Below are positions 36,005 through 46,067 of a DNA stretch of 64,000 bases, in pieces. Under the pieces are notes generated by a model, which was not told the DNA's origin, made no database searches, and saw only the letters and a list, made by a program, of their open reading frames with translations. The stretch is from Sandaracinaceae bacterium (GTDB lineage: Bacteria > Myxococcota_A > Polyangia > Polyangiales > Houyiibacteriaceae). The first letter of the stretch is position 1. Each line of letters opens with the position of its first letter. Made by a program: the position numbers and the translations under genes. The stretch covers positions 620,001 to 684,000 of the forward strand of contig JACKEJ010000005.1 of NCBI GenBank assembly GCA_020633055.1. The letters are read 5' to 3'.

Positions 36005-36436
36005 ATGACGCGCCGTTGCCACCCCCTCCTCTCTCTCGCCCTGTCCGCCGTTTGCCTCGGAGGGTGCGGCGGGCCCGCGGACACCCCGAGCGGAGCCGAG
36101 TCGACGACGGGCGCCGAGCCCATCGCGACCCCCACCGCGGTCGGTGAGGTGGCCCCCGTCCACGGAGCCACGCTCTTCGCGGTATACGTCGCCGTCGCGG
36201 AGGCCGGCGCGCCCGCCCTCGAGCAGGCCGCAGGGCCCTTGCGCGAACGTTCCATCATGGTGTCCGTCGGCGAGCTGGGCTGCGACCGCGGCGCAGCCGA
36301 GGCCCTCGGGGTGGCCCCCGACTGGCACGGCGTAGCGGTCATGTTCGAGACACGCGAGGCCGCGCTGGCGTTCGCCGACAGCCTCGACACGCCGCCCGCC
36401 GGCGTCGCGCAGGTGACTGCCGGCTGCGCCGACTGA
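36005..36436 (+). CDS. Small hypothetical lipoprotein
   Basis: The product is 143 residues. The signal ends 'SAVCLGGCGGPA' (lipid Cys21), followed by a Ser/Thr/Pro/Ala linker and a compact domain with two Cys ('ELGCDR', 'TAGCAD') that could pair. 'HGVAVMFETREAALAFADSL' looks like a ferredoxin-like alpha-beta segment. I do not recognise the family. It stands alone, with the convergent CBS-domain gene downstream. Confidence 0.72.
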   Translation: MTRRCHPLLSLALSAVCLGGCGGPADTPSGAESTTGAEPIATPTAVGEVAPVHGATLFAVYVAVAEAGAPALEQAAGPLRERSIMVSVGELGCDRGAAEALGVAPDWHGVAVMFETREAALAFADSLDTPPAGVAQVTAGCAD

Positions 36437-36484
36437 GCGGTCGCCGGTGCCGCCGGGCCCGCGACCCAGCGAACGAGCCTCCCC

Positions 36485-36898
36485 TCAGCGCGACGCCAGG
36501 CGCCCGTGCAGCAACGCGGCGAAGGCCGTGCACACATCGACGGTGGTGAAGATGCCGACCACCTTGTGGTTCTGCACCACGATGGCGGAGCCGTACTTCT
36601 TGCTGGCCATCTCGCTCACCACCTCGTCCAGGGGCGCATCGGGGGACACGGTGTAGACGCCCTGGCTCATGGCGTCTTCGACGAGGATCACCGTCGGGTC
36701 CACGTCGCGCAGGGTCTCGACCAGCGCCAGGTCGCGCTCGGTGATCATGCCCACCAGCTCTCCTCCGCGCAGGACGGGCAGGTGTCGCACCTCGAGCTCG
36801 CGCAGCACCTTGTGGGCATGCGCCAAGGTCTGGTCGGCGCCGACCGTGTGCGGGCTGGTGGTCATGTACTTCTGGATGGTGGGGATGCTCTTGCTCAT
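36485..36898 (-). CDS. CBS-domain-pair protein
   Basis: The product is 137 residues made of two CBS motifs: 'VRHLPVLRGGELVGMITERD' and 'YGSAIVVQNHKVVGIFTTVD'. Stand-alone CBS pairs bind adenosyl nucleotides (AMP, ATP, SAM) and regulate partner proteins. The target here is unknown. The ATG at 36898 gives the family-typical N-terminus; the upstream extension is Arg/Ala-rich and unlikely to be coding. Confidence 0.93.
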   Translation of the reverse strand: MSKSIPTIQKYMTTSPHTVGADQTLAHAHKVLRELEVRHLPVLRGGELVGMITERDLALVETLRDVDPTVILVEDAMSQGVYTVSPDAPLDEVVSEMASKKYGSAIVVQNHKVVGIFTTVDVCTAFAALLHGRLASR

Positions 36899-37081
36899 AC
36901 CAGACCCCCATCGCAACAAGCGTGCCCGGCCGGGGCAGAGGAACGCGGCGCGCGAGCGCGCGGGATTCGAAGCGCCCGCAGATATCCAGACACCGTCGAC
37001 CAGCGGTCCCCACGCATGCCCGGGTGCCCGTGGCGCGCAGGCCTTGCGCGGCGCCGTGACGGGACGCAAGGCGCGGCTCCC

Positions 37082-37528
37082 TCAGCCCAGGACGAGCCGC
37101 ACCGCCATGTATGCCAGCAGCCCAATGGGGCCGTACATGAACGTGAGCCCGTACACGGGCAGCAGCCACGCGTGCGACAGGCCCTCGCGCTCGGCATCGA
37201 ACGCGATGGACGCGCCGACGAACAGGTCGAAGGCCAGGAAGTGGATCCAGCCGACCAACACCACACGCGGCGTGCGAAAGAGCGAGATGACCCCGCGCAA
37301 CGTCGTGAAGTTGCCGCGCGGCTTGCCGTCGGGCGTGTCGTAGCGTCCGCCGAGCGCCAGCAGGAGCAGGTACAGCACGCACAGCGCCGACAGCGCGCCC
37401 CCGAGCAGCCACGTGCGCAGGGGGGCCGGCACGAACGGAAAGAGCAGCACGACCACCCATCCGCCGAGCGCGACGAGCGTGGCGAGCCGGAACGCGCGGC
37501 CCAGCACGGGCGCCGTATCAGAACCCAC
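37082..37528 (-). CDS. ABA4-like (DUF4281) membrane protein
   Basis: The product is 148 residues with four predicted membrane helices. 'VLVGWIHFLAFDLFVGASIA' and 'YGLTFMYGPIGLLAYMAVRL' match the ABA4/DUF4281 family. In plants ABA4 is needed for neoxanthin synthesis; the bacterial role is unknown but may touch carotenoids or membrane assembly. Its start overlaps the end of the upstream lipoprotein gene by 11 bases. Confidence 0.88.
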   Translation of the reverse strand: MGSDTAPVLGRAFRLATLVALGGWVVVLLFPFVPAPLRTWLLGGALSALCVLYLLLLALGGRYDTPDGKPRGNFTTLRGVISLFRTPRVVLVGWIHFLAFDLFVGASIAFDAEREGLSHAWLLPVYGLTFMYGPIGLLAYMAVRLVLG

Positions 37529-39038
37529 GCGGCGCGCCCCGCAGCGTGACGTCCAGGGTGCTGGCCCCCGGCACGGCAGGGAACGTCACGGCGCGTGCGG
37601 CTGCCTCGAGACATGCCCGCACGTTGGGCGACCAGCTGGCGCCGCCGAGCGTGACGTTCGTGACCTGACCCGCGGCGCTCACGCCGATCGCGAGGGTGGT
37701 CTCGTGCGGTTCGCGAGCGCCCGCCAGACACGCACCGAACGCGGCCACGTGCTGGCGGAGGATGCGCCTCCCGACCTCCGCGCTGAGAGGGCCACGCGAC
37801 GACGCACGCGCCACCGTCACGTGCAGGGGATGCGTGCCCAGCAGGTTCACGCGCACTACGAACGCACGTCGGGTGACCCGTGGGGTGGGCTCCGCGCGCA
37901 AAGGCAACAGCGCGTCCACGCTCGCCTGGGGCAGCACGTAGAGCAGCGCGTCCTGCGCAGCGCCGATGCCCAGTGACCCAGCGCGGTCGGCGCTCAGTAC
38001 ATCGATGGTCTCCGCCCGGATGCCATCGCCGTCGCGCTCCGTCTCGTCGTCCACCATGTCCGCCTCGTCGCGCGTGCCGAACAGGGGCGCACTCCAGGCA
38101 CGCAGGAAGGCATCCCGCTCCTCGTTCGTGAGCCCTGCCGCCACGAGCGCCGCTCCGAGGCGCGCCTCGGCCTGCTCCGCGCCGAGCGAATGCTCGTCGG
38201 CTCGCTCGATCACGGCGGGTGCCTCGCCGTCGAGCGCCACCACGCGTGCTCGAGTCTGCGAGCGGTCGCCCGGGCGGTAGACGCGCATGACCCAGCCCGC
38301 CACGCGAGGCGCGCCGGTGTCCGTGAGGGCGCGCTGTGTCACGCGCACTGCCGTGTCCGTCGCGACCGAGACCTCGAGGGGCAGCGTCGCGCGAGCGGGA
38401 CCCGTCCGGTAGAAGAGAAAGCCGAGGGCGTCGTCGCCCACGTGCACGCAGTCGGCGTCGTCCGTCTCGTAGCGCGCCAGCTCGCGCACCTCGCAGACAC
38501 CGTCGGCCGTGCTGCAGGGCGCGCTCGGCGCCGGGTAGATCCCCGTGCAGTCGCCTCGCGTCACGCGCACACCGGCATAGCGGAGGCCCCCTTCGGCGAG
38601 GAGCACGCCTTGCGGATAGTGCTCCAGCACGCGGCCCCCCCCCGAGGGCGTGACCGTGAGCGCGAGCGAGAGCGCGTCGGCGCCGTCGTCCAGGTGGAAG
38701 TAGAGCACCGGCTTGTCCACGTTCGTGACGCTCAGGTCGATGGACGGAATCCGTGCCCCTGGCTCGGAGGCGGAGGCCACGGGGAGCGCGCCGGCCAGCG
38801 CCTGGGCCTGGTCCGTGCCGAAGGGCGCATCGAGCAGACCCCACTCGTGCAGCGCGTACGGAGCGCCATCACCAGGCGGCGCCTCGACGAGCTCCGCCTG
38901 GGCGCCCGGCGGCTCGGTGAGGACGGGCTCTGGCCCCGCGCCGCAGCCGAGCGCCAAGCCGAGCGCCAAGCCGACCGCCAAGAGGGCGACGCCCATCGAG
39001 CCCGCGCCGCACCGAAGGATGTTCCACGCGCCTGCCAT
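37518..39038 (-). CDS. Lipoprotein with AgmX/TonB-like C-terminal domain
   Basis: The product is 506 residues. The N-terminus 'MAGAWNILRCGAGSMGVALL' leads to a lipobox-like 'LALGCGAGPEP' (Cys32). The C-terminal about 80 residues ('FGACLAGAREPHETTLAIGV', 'GQVTNVTLGGASWSPNVRAC') match the AgmX/PglI C-terminal domain, related to TonB, common in myxobacterial gliding-associated and envelope proteins. The central region has several Cys. ATG 38996 is an alternative, shorter start lacking a basic residue. It overlaps the ABA4-like gene by 11 bases. Confidence 0.8.
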   Translation of the reverse strand: MAGAWNILRCGAGSMGVALLAVGLALGLALGCGAGPEPVLTEPPGAQAELVEAPPGDGAPYALHEWGLLDAPFGTDQAQALAGALPVASASEPGARIPSIDLSVTNVDKPVLYFHLDDGADALSLALTVTPSGGGRVLEHYPQGVLLAEGGLRYAGVRVTRGDCTGIYPAPSAPCSTADGVCEVRELARYETDDADCVHVGDDALGFLFYRTGPARATLPLEVSVATDTAVRVTQRALTDTGAPRVAGWVMRVYRPGDRSQTRARVVALDGEAPAVIERADEHSLGAEQAEARLGAALVAAGLTNEERDAFLRAWSAPLFGTRDEADMVDDETERDGDGIRAETIDVLSADRAGSLGIGAAQDALLYVLPQASVDALLPLRAEPTPRVTRRAFVVRVNLLGTHPLHVTVARASSRGPLSAEVGRRILRQHVAAFGACLAGAREPHETTLAIGVSAAGQVTNVTLGGASWSPNVRACLEAAARAVTFPAVPGASTLDVTLRGAPRGF

Positions 39039-39089
39039 CGAGCGAGCGTCGCACCGCGCGTGGCGGACCACAAGCGCGGCGCCGGCGGT

Positions 39090-41072
39090 TCAGTACACGA
39101 CGATGGCCGCGTAGACGCTCGTACCGTTGGTGTACACGACGGCCGCGCCGTTGTTGGACGGAAGCCCCGCCACGCCGGGTGCGTTCCCCGTGACCGCGAC
39201 GGCCCGGAGGTCCGCAGCGGCGACCGCGCTCCCGCCCGTCACCAGCCGGTCGAGCTGGACGGCGCCCGAGGAGAGCTGCGAGACGACGTAGGCGTTCCCG
39301 AGCGCGTCGGCGTCGATGGCGCGCACCTGCGCGAAGGCGACACCCGACGGGAGCCCCTCGGCCTGCGTGCTCGTGCCGGGGGCGGAGAGGGGGATGACGT
39401 CGACGTTGGTGTCTCCGTTCGTCCCGACCACGTAGAGGAACCCGTTCGACGCGGCCCAGTCCGAAAAGAAGGCCTGACCAGGTGGGTTCGACTCTGCGCC
39501 GAAGGTCACGCCGTGGTCGACGCTGGAGCGCACGCGGAACGCTGGGTTGTCGGAGCCGAGCCAGACGGCGCCCGACACGCGGTCCACCATGATGTCGTGG
39601 AACGAGTTCGCCTGGGGCACGCGGGTGAACTCGAACGCGCCCACCCCTGATGTGAGGTTGCGGAAGACATCGATGGTGTTCGCCTGCCGGATCGCGGTGA
39701 CGTAGACGGCGTCCCCAAAGGAGTCGATGCTGAAGCCAACGTTCACCAACCCGGTCGCGAGGGTGACGGGCGCACTCCAGGTCGCGCCATAGTCCGCCGT
39801 CTGCGACAGCACCAGGGTCGTGTCGCTCAGCACGGCCACGGCCCAGGCCACCCCTGGCGGCCCGCCCTCGATGGCCAGCTCGATGACGTTGGCAGCGACG
39901 ACGTTGATCGGGTCTGCATAGGTGACCCCGCGGTCCGTGCTGCTCGCGATGTACGCCGCGCCACCGCACTTCATCGCGACGTAGATGGCGCCTGCGTCGT
40001 CGAGGCCGATCTTGCGGCCGGTATTGGAGCTTGCCGAGGTGCAGCTCAGCATGCCGCTGACCACCTGAGCCGCGACCGACGTGAACGGGAACTCGAACTC
40101 GCACACACCGCTGCAGCCGTCGCCGTCCATGTCGGACCCGTCGTCACACTGCTCGCCCGTGATGGCATCGATGATGCCGTCGCCGCACTCCTCGAGGCCA
40201 CGGCAGTCGGCACGGCAGCCATCGCCCGCCAGGACGTTGTCGTCGTCGCACTCCTCGTCGACGTCGAGCAACCCGTCACCACACTCCTCGAGCCCCAGGC
40301 AGTCGGCGCGGCAGCCGTCGCCGTCTTCGTTCCCGTCGTCGTCGCACACCTCGCCGTCGTCCAGAACACCGTTGCCGCACAGCAGGGTGCAGGTGGTGCC
40401 GTCCCCGCCGTAGCCGACGTTGCAGGTGCACGTGGGCGGCGCGCCGAGGTTGTTCGCGCATGCAGCGTTGAGGTCGCACCCGCCGTTCGCCGTGTCGCAC
40501 TCGTTCACGTCGTCACAGCCCAGTCCGTCCACGTTCAGCAGGTACCCGCTCCCGCAGCTGCACGTGAACCCGCCCACGTCGTTCGTACACTGCTGCGCGC
40601 ACCCACCGTTCGCCGTGTCGCACTCGTTCACGTCGTCACAGCCCAGACCGTCCACGTTCAGCGCGTACCCGCTCCCGCAGCTGCACGTGAACCCGCCCGC
40701 GTCGTTCGTACACTGCTGCGCGCACCCGCCGTTCGCCGTGTCGCACTCGTTCACGTCGTCGCAGCCCGTGGCGCCGTCGCCCGCGTAGCCGCTCGGGCAC
40801 GCACCGCACAGCACGTCGTCGTCCTCCATGGTGCACGTGACGAGCGCATCACATCCCCCGTTGTCCACCTCACAGCTGGCGCTCTGGCCAGCATCCATGC
40901 CCGCGTCCATGGCGCCGAGGTCGACCCCCTGATCACCGCCGGCGTCCGCGCCACCGTCAACCTGGACGATGATGCCGCCATCGCACCCTGTCCCCAGCGT
41001 GGCGCAGGCCAGGAGCACGGCCGAGGCCAGCACGGGAATTCGGGAGAGGGGGATCGCGGGCACTGAACGCAT
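39090..41072 (-). CDS. Lipoprotein with calcium-binding EGF-like and DUF4215 repeats plus sialidase/BNR-like domain
   Basis: The product is 660 residues. The signal ends 'ATLGTGCDGG' (Cys30), then an Asp/Gly linker. EGF-like modules occupy about residues 65-205, including three 'CDDVNECDTANGGC' calcium-binding starts. DUF4215 (myxobacterial disulfide) repeats follow, e.g. 'CGNGVLDDGEVCDDDGNEDG' (about 210-300). The C-terminal about 350 residues look like a propeller with BNR-type 'S.D.G.TW' elements ('STDRGVTYADP', 'TADYGATWSAP'). It is a surface protein likely used for binding; no catalytic residue set is evident. Confidence 0.85.
   Translation of the reverse strand: MRSVPAIPLSRIPVLASAVLLACATLGTGCDGGIIVQVDGGADAGGDQGVDLGAMDAGMDAGQSASCEVDNGGCDALVTCTMEDDDVLCGACPSGYAGDGATGCDDVNECDTANGGCAQQCTNDAGGFTCSCGSGYALNVDGLGCDDVNECDTANGGCAQQCTNDVGGFTCSCGSGYLLNVDGLGCDDVNECDTANGGCDLNAACANNLGAPPTCTCNVGYGGDGTTCTLLCGNGVLDDGEVCDDDGNEDGDGCRADCLGLEECGDGLLDVDEECDDDNVLAGDGCRADCRGLEECGDGIIDAITGEQCDDGSDMDGDGCSGVCEFEFPFTSVAAQVVSGMLSCTSASSNTGRKIGLDDAGAIYVAMKCGGAAYIASSTDRGVTYADPINVVAANVIELAIEGGPPGVAWAVAVLSDTTLVLSQTADYGATWSAPVTLATGLVNVGFSIDSFGDAVYVTAIRQANTIDVFRNLTSGVGAFEFTRVPQANSFHDIMVDRVSGAVWLGSDNPAFRVRSSVDHGVTFGAESNPPGQAFFSDWAASNGFLYVVGTNGDTNVDVIPLSAPGTSTQAEGLPSGVAFAQVRAIDADALGNAYVVSQLSSGAVQLDRLVTGGSAVAAADLRAVAVTGNAPGVAGLPSNNGAAVVYTNGTSVYAAIVVY
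40501..40746 (-). repeat. Two near-identical 123-bp tandem repeats encoding EGF-like modules
   Basis: Units begin at 40501 and 40624, with the start of a third at 40747 (period 123 bases, 41 residues). The two full units differ at only a few bases, changing for example Ala to Val and Ala to Leu. Such near-identity indicates recent duplication or gene conversion. Confidence 0.92.
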
Positions 41073-41210
41073 GACACCTCGAGATGGGTTGGGGGAGCGG
41101 GAGCAGGCGTGCGCACGCCGAGGTGTGCATTGATTGCACAGTGCCAATTGCGTTTCAATCACATTTTTTCACCAACAACATCTCGGCACGCGGTGTATGG
41201 ACGCCCTGCC

Positions 41211-43157
41211 GTGCGTCTGGCAAGCAGGGTAATCGAACCTTCGCGACACAATGATCCGCGGCGCTGGTCTGCCTGGCGCGGGTGCCTGCTGATGTGGGCG
41301 TTGTCCGCGGCCGGTTGCGGCTCGGGCGAGTGCGTCGACCTGGACTTCGACGGCTTCGGGCGCCACTGCGGGCAACCCGACTGCGACGATCGCAACGCGG
41401 ACCGCAACGTGGACTGCGAGGCCATTCCGGCCCCGGACTGTGACGCCGACCCCACGGCCACAGGCTGCCCGTGCGTCGTGCTGGCCAGCCGCGCGTGCTA
41501 CCTGGGGGATCCGGGCACCGAGGGCGTGGGGCTCTGCCGGGCAGGGACGGCCGTGTGCACCAACGGGTTCTGGGGCGCGTGCCGTGGCTCCGTCGCGCCC
41601 GTGGCCGAGGTCTGCGACGGGTACGACCAGGACTGCGACGGGCGCGTGGACGACGGCGTGGGCAGCCCGTGTGGCGGGTGCGACCCGTCCTGCGTGGGGA
41701 GCGTGTGGGGCGAGGGCGACGCGCCCTTCGAGGGCGACACGACTTCGGGTACGGCGCTCACGCCCGAGGGCTGGCTGACGCTCGCACGCACACCCGTGAG
41801 CTCGGACTCGCTGTTCATCCCCAACACGGGCGACGGGACGGTGACGCGCATCGACGTGTCCTCCGCGCAGGCCGTGGCGCTCTATCCGAGCGGGGGGGCG
41901 GACCCTGCGCGCGTGGCGGTGGACTGGCGAGGCGACGCCTTCGTCCTCAACAGCGCGTTCGGTGGGGTCTCCACGCTGCGCAAGATCACCACCGACCCCG
42001 CGCGCTGCCTCGACCGGGATACGTCTGGCACCATCGAGACATCGGACGACCCCACGGTCGCCCTGGCGGACGACGAGTGCGTCCTGTTCACCGTGCCCGT
42101 GGGCGGCGCGGGCGAGGTCGGGCGGGCGCTGGCGGTCGACGGCGCGCTGACGAACTTCGAGGGAAGTCCCTCGGGCGGCGACGTGTGGGTGGGGTTGTAC
42201 GAGGCAGAAGCCCTGCTCCACCTCGACGGGGAGACTGGCGCGCTGCGCGAGCGGATCGAGACGCCGGGCTTCAAGCCGTTCGACGCCACCTTCGACCCCT
42301 TCGGCACGCTCTACGCCATCTCGCTCGACGGCTATCTCCTCGCGCTGCCGCGAGCCAGGCCGAGCGAGCTCACGCTCGAGGCGGTGCCGCTGACATGCTA
42401 CCTGCTGCACGCGCTCGCGTCCGACGCGGACGGGCGCCTGTTGATGTCGGGCTTCTCGTGCGACCAGGTCACGCACTTCGACCCGCTCGCGCACGTGTAC
42501 CGACGCGTTGGAACGGAAGAGAGCCCACGTGGCGTCGCGCTGCTCGGTGAGCAGGCCTGGGTGGCGCACACGGATGGGCGCGCGTCCCAGCTGGGCCTCG
42601 ACCCGCTGCGGGTCGCCCGCACCGTGGACTTGGGCGGGCCCATCGAGACCAACGGCGCGGCCGCAGACGGTGCGGGCCGCGTGTGGCTCGTGAGCAGCCA
42701 GGCGTCCTTCGGTGAGCCACAGGGGGTGGCCACCGCGCTCGACGGCACGACGGGGGCGTTCATCACGAGCGTGCCGCTCGGCACGCTGCCCCGCGCTCAA
42801 GGGGACCTCAGCGGAGCACGTCGCTCGGGCGTGTTCGCGCCCCTCGGCGTGGCCCAGCACGTCTTCACTGGCTGCGGCACGGCGGCCACCGAGTGGGAGC
42901 GCCTGCACGTCGGCTGGGTCGCCGGGGCCGACGCCACGCTCGAGGTCTGGCTGCGCCACGCCGCCACGGTCGAAGCCCTCCCCTCGGCGACCTTCGAGCG
43001 CGTCCTGCTGCTCCCCTCGGACCAGCTGCCGCTGGATCTCGAGTTGCCGATGGGAGGTGCGGTGGAGGTCCGCCTCGAGCTCCGCGCCAACGCGCGCGAC
43101 GGCGCCGTGCGGGTAGAGCGCGTGGGCGTCGAGTGGTCCTGCGGCGGCTTCGGCTGA
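41211..43157 (+). CDS. Lipoprotein with metal-binding-motif region and beta-propeller-like domain
   Basis: The product is about 648 residues from GTG 41211; the start is uncertain and GTG 41193 is another option. A long basic N-terminus leads to 'LLMWALSAAGCGSGE' (lipid Cys). An Asp/Cys-rich region follows, with 'CDGYDQDCDGRVDDG', the MopE-type putative metal-binding motif typical of myxobacterial lipoproteins. The rest is propeller-like with repeated 'D.RG.AFVLNSAFGG' and 'FDPFGTLYAISLDG' strands. It is divergent from the EGF lipoprotein gene. Confidence 0.8.
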   Translation: MRLASRVIEPSRHNDPRRWSAWRGCLLMWALSAAGCGSGECVDLDFDGFGRHCGQPDCDDRNADRNVDCEAIPAPDCDADPTATGCPCVVLASRACYLGDPGTEGVGLCRAGTAVCTNGFWGACRGSVAPVAEVCDGYDQDCDGRVDDGVGSPCGGCDPSCVGSVWGEGDAPFEGDTTSGTALTPEGWLTLARTPVSSDSLFIPNTGDGTVTRIDVSSAQAVALYPSGGADPARVAVDWRGDAFVLNSAFGGVSTLRKITTDPARCLDRDTSGTIETSDDPTVALADDECVLFTVPVGGAGEVGRALAVDGALTNFEGSPSGGDVWVGLYEAEALLHLDGETGALRERIETPGFKPFDATFDPFGTLYAISLDGYLLALPRARPSELTLEAVPLTCYLLHALASDADGRLLMSGFSCDQVTHFDPLAHVYRRVGTEESPRGVALLGEQAWVAHTDGRASQLGLDPLRVARTVDLGGPIETNGAAADGAGRVWLVSSQASFGEPQGVATALDGTTGAFITSVPLGTLPRAQGDLSGARRSGVFAPLGVAQHVFTGCGTAATEWERLHVGWVAGADATLEVWLRHAATVEALPSATFERVLLLPSDQLPLDLELPMGGAVEVRLELRANARDGAVRVERVGVEWSCGGFG

Positions 43158-43202
43158 CCCACGCACGCGCGAGCCGAGCCGGCAGGACACCACGACGTCC
43201 CG

Positions 43203-44273
<1,071 letters not shown>

Positions 44274-44399
44274 CTTGCTTGGTCTCCTGGTCACGCGCGC
44301 GCCGCCCTGTGCGGACACGCCGAGTCTCGTGGGGGTCGCTCACGCTGACGCGCGGCAGAGCCCTCCCCTGCGCCCGCAGATGCGAGCGCTCGTGGCCAC

Positions 44400-45890
44400 C
44401 TACGGCGCGCGGCGGTCCAGCCGGCGGTACTGCACGGCCTCCGCCACGTGTGGGGCCTGCACCACGTCCTGCCCTTCGAGGCGCGCGATGGTGTGCGCCA
44501 CGCGCAGCGCCTTCACGTAGCCGCGCGCCGAGAGCCCCAGCTTGGCCACGGCGCGGTCCAGCAGCTGCACGCCGCGCGCGTCGGTCCGGCGGTGCAGCTC
44601 GGCCAGGTCTGCGTGCGGCGCAAGAGCCCCCGCGCGCGCCACCGAGACGCGCTCGCGGATGGTGATGGAGCGCTCGCCGAGCTCGGCTTCACGCAGGTCG
44701 CGCGCCCGCACGCGGGGCACATCGACGTGCATGTCGAAGCGGTCCAGCAGCGGCCCCGAGACGCGCGCACGGTAGCGCGCCACCTGCTCCGGGGTGCACG
44801 CGCAGACGCGCTCCACGTCGCCCGCGAAGCCACACGGACACGGGTTCATGGCGGCCACCACAAGCGGGTCCGCCGGCATGCTCACCCGGCAGCGGGCGCG
44901 CGCGATGCTCACGGCCCCCGACTCCATGGTGGTGCGTAGCGTCTCGATCACGTCGCGCCGGAACTCGGGCAGCTCGTCCAGGAAGAGCACCCCACCATGC
45001 GCCAGCGTCACCTCGCCGGGCTGCACCGGGTCGCCCCCGCCGATCAGCGCCGCCGCCGAGGCCGTGTGGTGCGGCGCGCGGAAGGGGCGCCGCACGGCCG
45101 CCTGCGACGCGCCCGTGTAGGCGCCCGCCGCGCTCGCCACGGTGGCGATCTCCATGGCCTCCTCGGGGGTGGGCTCGGGCAGCAGCGTCACGAGCCTCCG
45201 GGCGAGCATGGTCTTGCCGCCCCCAGGCGGCCCCAGCAGCAGCAGGTTGTGCGTGCCGGCCGCCGCGATCTCGAGCGCGCGCCGCGCCCCGCTCTGGCCG
45301 CGCACGTCCGCCATGTCGGCCCCCTCGGGCACCTCACCCTCGGGCAGCAGCGCGCGCGACTCGGCCGTGTGCAGGCTGCGGTGGCCGTTGAGGAAGCCCA
45401 CCACGTCGCCCAGGCGCTCGGCCACGAACACGTCGATGCCCGTCGCGAGCGAGGCCTCCGCGGCGTTGGCCAAGGGCACGATGGCTCGCCGCAGCCCCCG
45501 CTCGCGCGCGCCGCGCAGCTGGCTCAGCACGCCGCGCACCGGCCGGATGGCCCCCGAGAGCGCCAGCTCCCCGAGCAGCAGCGTGCCCCGCAGCGCCTGT
45601 GGGTCCACCGCGTCGCAGGCCGCCTGCACCGCCACGGCGATGGCCAGGTCGTAGCCCGCGCCCGTCTTGCGCAGGTCACCCGGCGCGAGGTTGAGCACCA
45701 GCGCCCGCGGAGGCAGCTTGAAGCCCACCGCCGTCAGCGCCGACTTCACGCGCACGCGGCTCTCACGCACGCCGCGCTCAGGCAGGCCCACGATGTCGAA
45801 GCCTGGCAAGCCCGTGCCGACCTGCACCTCCACCTGGACGGGGTGCGCGTCGATCCCAATCAAGCAACCTGCGTGTGCGATGGCGACCAT
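44400..45890 (-). CDS. comM: ComM/YifB-family Mg chelatase-like AAA ATPase
   Basis: The product is 496 residues. The N-terminal Lon-like domain begins 'MVAIAHAGCLIGIDAHPVQV' and has 'GLPGFDIVGLPERGVRESR'. Walker A is 'LLLGPPGGGKTMLARRL', Walker B 'GVLFLDELPEF', and the zinc-type Cys set is in 'NPCPCGFAGDVERVCAC'. ComM is a hexameric branch-migration helicase that helps integrate DNA taken up by natural transformation; its place beside recA agrees with that role. The ATG at 45890 fits family N-termini. Confidence 0.96.
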   Translation of the reverse strand: MVAIAHAGCLIGIDAHPVQVEVQVGTGLPGFDIVGLPERGVRESRVRVKSALTAVGFKLPPRALVLNLAPGDLRKTGAGYDLAIAVAVQAACDAVDPQALRGTLLLGELALSGAIRPVRGVLSQLRGARERGLRRAIVPLANAAEASLATGIDVFVAERLGDVVGFLNGHRSLHTAESRALLPEGEVPEGADMADVRGQSGARRALEIAAAGTHNLLLLGPPGGGKTMLARRLVTLLPEPTPEEAMEIATVASAAGAYTGASQAAVRRPFRAPHHTASAAALIGGGDPVQPGEVTLAHGGVLFLDELPEFRRDVIETLRTTMESGAVSIARARCRVSMPADPLVVAAMNPCPCGFAGDVERVCACTPEQVARYRARVSGPLLDRFDMHVDVPRVRARDLREAELGERSITIRERVSVARAGALAPHADLAELHRRTDARGVQLLDRAVAKLGLSARGYVKALRVAHTIARLEGQDVVQAPHVAEAVQYRRLDRRAP

Positions 45891-46067
45891 GCACCCCCCT
45901 GTTTCACGCCGCGTGCCACCCTCGCCCCGCGCGCGGCGCCCACGAATCACCACGGATCCGAGCCCCAGACGCGCCTCCTACCCCACGCGCCGCCGCCACC
46001 CGGGTGGCGCCCGCCGGCGCTCGCGAGCCCGCTGCACCGGCGGGCGCGGTGCTATGGTCCCGGCACC

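Noticed and set aside
36895..38844. 649-codon minus-strand frame
   Set aside because: It overlaps the AgmX lipoprotein and ABA4-like genes in another frame of the same strand, and is Arg/Gly-rich without motifs.
40501..40760. Regular repeats that might suggest a CRISPR array
   Set aside because: The units are contiguous 123-bp coding repeats without spacers and translate into EGF modules.
44274..44399. LexA/SOS box upstream of recA
   Set aside because: No convincing palindromic SOS box could be found by eye in this stretch.
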